Of a DNA stretch of 64,000 nucleotides, positions 60,236 to 64,000 are shown in pieces. The first letter of the stretch is position 1. The number at the start of each line of letters is the position of its first letter. A program made the translations under genes and the position numbers. Source of the stretch: Oceanobacillus oncorhynchi (lineage in GTDB: Bacteria > Bacillota > Bacilli > Bacillales > Amphibacillaceae); contig NZ_CDGG01000001.1 of the NCBI RefSeq assembly GCF_000821065.1, positions 1,674,001-1,738,000 of the forward strand, in the 5' to 3' direction. A model generated the notes under the pieces. The model made no database searches. It worked only from the letters and a program-made list of their open reading frames with translations, and was not told where the DNA came from.

Positions 60236-60321
60236 TTGAGTACCTTATTTAAAAATGGTATATTTAAGTAAGCATTTAAATAAAACAAAAAGCGGAAAGT
60301 GGCTGAACAAGTCACTTTTTT
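60236..60321 (+). promoter_or_regulatory. Z1 gene promoter with leader terminator
   Basis: TTGAGT (60236-60241), 17 bases, TATATT (60259-60264). About 30 bases after the expected start, AAGTGGCT (60297-60304) pairs with AGTCACTT (60310-60317) and is followed by five Ts. The terminator lies 28 bases before the Z1 start codon, so basal transcription may be attenuated. Confidence 0.5.
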
Positions 60322-60348
60322 ATAGTTAAAGAAAGTAAGGAAATACAT

Positions 60349-62553
60349 ATGCACACAGCTGGTGTAACATCGTTAAAAACAAACGGGACATTCTTCCCCC
60401 CATTAATTCAGAAAAATAATTATAAAACCGAAGAAATACAGGTGATGCAGAACACTGTTTCAAAGCTATTGGACACTTCTACCACATCAAAAAAGCCGGG
60501 CATGCTGCTAGGACATATCCAATCAGGGAAAACACGCTCCTTTCTCGGTTCGATGGGTTTAGGGTTTGATAATGGCTTTGATGTGGTGATTATCCTGACC
60601 AAAAATTCAAATGCCCTTGTCAAACAAACCTTTGAAAGGGTGGAGAGTGAATTTACGGAGTGTATTGAGGAAGATGAATTAGCTATTTACGACATTATGA
60701 AAATGCCCGTAAAGCTGCGTAAATTTGAATTGAAGAAAAAGCTTGTGATTGTTCTGAAAAAAGAAAAGAAAAATATGCAGCGTTTAGAAAGACTGCTATT
60801 TGATATGTACCCGGATTTGACTGCGAGGAAAATGTTATTTATTGATGATGAAGCAGATTTTGCTTCTGTCGCGTATGACAATGTCAAAGATAAAAATATA
60901 ATTGATCTCAAAGTGATTGCCGGACAAATTGATCAGATTCGTGCCCGATTAGAGAATGCTGCTTATCTGCAGGTAACGGCGACTCCGTATTCCTTATATC
61001 TTCAGCCAGATGATATGACTACCCATGAGCATAAAGCCTTTCAGCCGAAGCGGCCAGCTTTTACCGAATTAGTGCCGGTGCATGATAAATATGTCGGCGG
61101 GGAAATGTACTTTGAAAAATCTAAGGAAGAGGCGCACATGGCGAGTTATCTCTACCATGAAATTCAAGAGGAAGAGCTTGAAATCTTAAGGAAAAGTGAT
61201 AAGCGGAAGGTAAAGGTGAACCATCTGCTTCATGGCGAACGGTATGAAGGGATTCGCAGCGCGCTGATTCATTTTATTGTCGGCAGTAAAATCCGCAATA
61301 TACAACAGCAAAAAGAAGGAGAGCGTCTTGAAAAGTATGCTTTTATCATGCACACGATCACGACAAAAGCAGCGCATCAGTGGCAGGAAGAAGTCATGCT
61401 TCATATGGAAGAACAGCTTCGCGATGCAATGGAGAAAGAAGACCCTATCTTTGATCAGGTAATTCGTACAGCTTATCAGGATTTTGCGCGCTCACAAAGG
61501 AAGGATATGTATTTTCCTGCTTTTGATGAAGTGCTTTCCGATGTTCGTGATGCTTTGATAGAGGAAGAGCTGTTAATTGAAATTGTAAACTCAGAGCAGG
61601 ATGTCGATCATTTATTAGATAAATCAGGAGAGCTAAAATTACGGACGCCGCTTAACTTCTTTATCGGCGGGCAAATCCTTGACCGGGGGATTACAATAAA
61701 AAATTTAATTGGCTTCTACTATGGAAGAAATCCGCAGAAATTCCAGCAGGACACGGTCTTACAGCATTCGCGAATGTATGGAGCACGTCCGCTTGCTGAC
61801 ATGGCAGTTACCCGCTTTTATACGACCAGACGAATTTATGATGTTATGGAGCAGATGCATGAATTTGATACAGAGCTGCGCCGGGCTTTTGAATCTGGAG
61901 CAAACAGCGGTGAAGTTACTTTTATTCAAAAGGATAGCGATAATACGATTTTGCCATGCAATCCAAATAAAATTCTACTATCAAGCGTACAGATGTTAAA
62001 GCCGGGAAAACGGATGCTGCCATCTGGTTTTCAAACGATTGCGAAAAGCTACCTGGAGAGGGAAATGAAAAAGATAGATAAGCATGTGGCGACAATGAAG
62101 CAGACAGCAAAAGCAATACATCCCAAAGATGACCGCTGCTTTTTGGTTGAAAAGGAGAAGGTCCAAAACCTATTAGAAATGATTTATCAAACCTACGTAT
62201 TCAAAGAGGGCTATGAGTGGGATTTAGAAACGTTTGGTGCTGTGATGAATTATTTATCCGAGGACACGGACACGAATCGAAAAGGGCATGTCTGGGTCGT
62301 TTTGCGTCAGAATCGTAATATGGCCCGTATTCGGAAAAGCACTGGCAGGTTTGAAGATGCGCCAGATACGAAACAGGATGAACTAAAAATAGCACAAAAC
62401 TTAGCACGAATTATTCCATCACTGATCTTGATAAGACAGAATGGGGCAGAGGAGCAGGGGTGGCGCGGTGGAGCTTTTTATTGGCCTGTGCTGGTTACAC
62501 CGGAAGAGACGAAAACGACGGTGTTTGCAGGGAAAGGGGTTAAGGAGAGGTAA
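60349..62553 (+). CDS. stand-alone Z1-domain superfamily 2-type ATPase
   Basis: A 734-residue protein. P-loop GHIQSGKT at residues 55-62, Walker B FIDDEAD at 164-170, motif III VTATPYS at about 209, and motifs V/VI GGQILDRGITIKNLIGFYYGR and QHSRMYGAR near 446-487 are the pattern of the Z1 (PF10593) helicase-like family. In known cases Z1 proteins occur in restriction-like defence islands with MORC-type ATPases, methylases and Vsr nucleases; none is visible here. The C-terminal 150 residues are unassigned. A weak ribosome binding site (AAGTAAGGAAAT) precedes the ATG. The only neighbours are the divergent J-domain gene and a DUF1963 gene. Confidence 0.85.
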   Translation: MHTAGVTSLKTNGTFFPPLIQKNNYKTEEIQVMQNTVSKLLDTSTTSKKPGMLLGHIQSGKTRSFLGSMGLGFDNGFDVVIILTKNSNALVKQTFERVESEFTECIEEDELAIYDIMKMPVKLRKFELKKKLVIVLKKEKKNMQRLERLLFDMYPDLTARKMLFIDDEADFASVAYDNVKDKNIIDLKVIAGQIDQIRARLENAAYLQVTATPYSLYLQPDDMTTHEHKAFQPKRPAFTELVPVHDKYVGGEMYFEKSKEEAHMASYLYHEIQEEELEILRKSDKRKVKVNHLLHGERYEGIRSALIHFIVGSKIRNIQQQKEGERLEKYAFIMHTITTKAAHQWQEEVMLHMEEQLRDAMEKEDPIFDQVIRTAYQDFARSQRKDMYFPAFDEVLSDVRDALIEEELLIEIVNSEQDVDHLLDKSGELKLRTPLNFFIGGQILDRGITIKNLIGFYYGRNPQKFQQDTVLQHSRMYGARPLADMAVTRFYTTRRIYDVMEQMHEFDTELRRAFESGANSGEVTFIQKDSDNTILPCNPNKILLSSVQMLKPGKRMLPSGFQTIAKSYLEREMKKIDKHVATMKQTAKAIHPKDDRCFLVEKEKVQNLLEMIYQTYVFKEGYEWDLETFGAVMNYLSEDTDTNRKGHVWVVLRQNRNMARIRKSTGRFEDAPDTKQDELKIAQNLARIIPSLILIRQNGAEEQGWRGGAFYWPVLVTPEETKTTVFAGKGVKER

Positions 62554-62616
62554 AAAGAAGTGAAAAAATTAGCAAGGTGAGTATATTTTATGTTTAGCAG
62601 ATTGGGTATAAAAAAT

Positions 62617-62647
62617 CCTGTGCTGTTCAATATATAAACAGCACAGG
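62617..62647. terminator. bidirectional hairpin terminator
   Basis: CCTGTGCTGTT and AACAGCACAGG form a perfect 11-base stem between the convergent Z1 and DUF1963 genes; A-rich on the + side. Confidence 0.8.
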
Positions 62648-62654
62648 CAATATT

Positions 62655-63455
62655 TTAATAACAATCCCAATTAAAAAGCACCTTACTAAAATCTTTGTTT
62701 TTCAAATCCTCTTCAGAGATAAAGAAATTCCCGACACCGGAATCTCCCCATATAATCTTATCTCCGACACTGTCTATTTGCAGCAGCAATATATCTGCAT
62801 CTTGATAATCTCCATAGGCACGCGGGTCTTCCTGCGTAAAGAAGGGATAGCCGCCAAGCTTATGGCCTGTCCCGTTAAATAGCTGGAAGAATTCTTCCTC
62901 TAGCTTTTCATCATGGTTTATTTCATCGAATATAGCTGCATACATTTCATCACTGCGATAATCGCCTCCTGTGAGAGCTTCCAAGTCTGTCTCAAAAGTT
63001 AATCCCATTTCCTGCTCGACAGGGAAAAACAGCTCATCATCTGGCATTTTTACAAAAGAAAAGTCTTGGATTAATTGGGATTCATCCTGAATTACTTTTT
63101 CATGATAGATTACTCGAAACCCAGATTGATTTTGTCCATCATCAAAATCTACTCCCAGCAAATCATCATTGCCATCAATATAAAATTGCAAAATCCCTTT
63201 ATGGGGAAAATGCGGTAAATGAACAGGAACGTTTTCAAAATTAATTTGCGCCAATAGTTTTAGAGGAATTCCCTCTTCATTTTTAGGGTATTCCATAGAA
63301 GCAGGGAAGTAAGGGTCACCTGCAAATTTGCTTTCGAATAATGAAGTTTTACGCTCCGTAGTAGAAACCTTTACAATTGGTATCAGTGTGTCTTGAATGA
63401 GAGAGCGGTATTGCTCGAATGCTTCAGGTAATTGTAATGATGTTTTGTCTGGCAT
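62655..63455 (-). CDS. DUF1963 (YwqG-like) family protein
   Basis: A 266-residue soluble, acidic protein. LFESKFAGDPYFPASMEYPK, then LLAQINFENVP and GILQFYID in the first half, and GHKLGGYPFFTQEDPR plus LLLQIDS and GDSGVGNFFIS in the second, are the conserved DUF1963 blocks. B. subtilis YwqG lies in a toxin (YwqJ) locus, and the family is associated with polymorphic toxin and immunity loci. No toxin is visible next to this copy. AGGAGG lies 7 bases before the ATG. Function unknown. Confidence 0.87.
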   Translation of the reverse strand: MPDKTSLQLPEAFEQYRSLIQDTLIPIVKVSTTERKTSLFESKFAGDPYFPASMEYPKNEEGIPLKLLAQINFENVPVHLPHFPHKGILQFYIDGNDDLLGVDFDDGQNQSGFRVIYHEKVIQDESQLIQDFSFVKMPDDELFFPVEQEMGLTFETDLEALTGGDYRSDEMYAAIFDEINHDEKLEEEFFQLFNGTGHKLGGYPFFTQEDPRAYGDYQDADILLLQIDSVGDKIIWGDSGVGNFFISEEDLKNKDFSKVLFNWDCY

Positions 63456-63696
63456 AATAAACCTCCTGAAATTCAGTTTATTCTGTATAGTAGTTACTAT
63501 AGCAAATCAGGATAATCAAAGAAAATATGAGAGCAAATAATTCATATATTGAAGGTACTCAGGGTTGTAGTAGAGAAACTTGTTGATGAGCGAAATATAT
63601 TACTGGGGATTTCAGTGATTAGAGTAGAATATATTGACATATTTTTAGAGAGATTATAGATCATTTTAAAAGGTAACTGCAATTATCATGCATATC

Positions 63697-63747
63697 CAAA
63701 AAAAAGTTAACCGTCCTGTATCTTCCGAATATCAGGAAAGCTAACTT
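63697..63747 (-). terminator. minus-strand terminator near the right edge
   Basis: AAGTTA/TAACTT and CCTG/CAGG pairs form an interrupted stem, followed by eight Ts on the minus strand. It implies a minus-strand transcript coming from beyond 63750. Confidence 0.55.
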
Positions 63748-63783
63748 CGTAAATCAGATATTTTTTCTTTAATCAGCCGTCTA

Positions 63784-64000
63784 CTACATTATAAACAGTA
63801 TGTATGTCACTTTATTTGTAATACACAAAATTATCGTTAAGCATTTACCGATATATATAGCATAGTGAATTTTATCGGGATCTCTCCCAAATCGTTCTTC
63901 ATTTTAGAGACAAATTAGAGCAGGGAAAGTAATTCCTAATTTATTAATGTAAGAAATCCTCGCCCAAAATGATATACTTACTACCTTTTTAACCCATCCA
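63784..64000 (-). pseudogene. possible gene remnant at the right edge (partial)
   Basis: On the minus strand one frame reads from the window edge (VKKVVSISFWARISYINKLG), meets a TAA at 63904-63906, and continues in the same frame with EERFGRDPDKIHYAIYIGKC-LTIILCITNKV to a TAG at 63784. The second part looks like a basic head plus one membrane helix. The terminator-like hairpin lies 37 bases further on. It may be the broken 3' end of a gene outside the window. Not identified. Confidence 0.3.

Noticed and set aside
60082..60354. 90-codon minus-strand frame in the region before the Z1 gene
   Set aside because: No ribosome binding site or recognisable protein pattern; it covers the Z1 promoter and leader hairpin.

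Overview
The window looks like the chromosome of a low-GC, spore-forming member of the Bacillaceae, of the Oceanobacillus/Virgibacillus kind. The evidence is AT-rich intergenic DNA, AGGAGG-type ribosome binding sites, SigA-type promoters, TPP and FMN riboswitches, a small acid-soluble spore protein (SspP), a BCCT osmolyte transporter and Firmicutes-type thi and rib operons. I saw no rRNA, tRNA, CRISPR array, prophage or replication origin. The genus is an inference from gene content only.

Layout. 1-4.3 kb: 3' part of a hydroxyproline/proline-epimer catabolic operon (FAD oxidoreductase end, proline racemase-family enzyme, a shortened paralog of it lacking both catalytic cysteines, NhaC-type carrier, DapA-like lyase), facing a divergent sigma-54 gene. 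5.6-15 kb: POT peptide transporter with a long terminator-bearing leader, a decayed small gene, an EamA exporter, a second-type histidyl-tRNA synthetase behind a candidate His-codon attenuator, small enzymes, an SRPBCC/ArsR pair and two acetyltransferases. 15.25-17.1 kb: an intact IS1182-family element that supplies the last codons of the upstream acetyltransferase. 17-23 kb: EcsC protein, a TetR module with two tiny membrane peptides and a dehydrogenase-like gene sharing one operator, sspP, a flavodoxin, a frameshifted methyltransferase and a SUFU-domain protein. 24-28 kb: TPP riboswitch and tenI-thiO-thiS-thiG-thiF. 28-41 kb: lipoprotein, DUF4256, VOC protein, LysM-tailed alkaline phosphatase with a Pho box, NTP-transferase, HAD, a nonsense-broken WYL regulator, DinB protein, a LysR/EPSP-synthase divergent pair, BCCT and GltS-type carriers. 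41.9-45.5 kb: FMN riboswitch and ribD-ribE-ribBA-ribH. 45.6-53.5 kb: MarR/ring-cleaving dioxygenase pair, HAD, aldo-keto reductase, MarR/membrane pair, and an alanine-dehydrogenase-like gene with a second GltS-type carrier. 53.7-58.3 kb: a tartrate-type operon (SLC13 carrier, glycerate kinase, tartrate dehydrogenase, GntR regulator). 58.6-63.5 kb: J-domain/TPR protein divergent from a stand-alone Z1-family ATPase, then a DUF1963 protein.

The genes form small metabolic units with their own local regulators, each with a visible palindrome or direct repeat: TetR (TTGATTAATCAA), ArsR (ACC-N4-GGT), two MarR proteins and GntR. Five genes or gene pieces are visibly broken (7.96, 22.0, 33.2, 37.4 and probably 39.6 kb), and another possible remnant lies at the right edge, so parts of the window are decaying. 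The points most worth a second look are the cysteine-less racemase paralog, the his-type attenuator, the TetR/micro-peptide module, the aptamer-like RNA plus terminator before glycerate kinase, and the lone Z1 ATPase with an attenuated leader.
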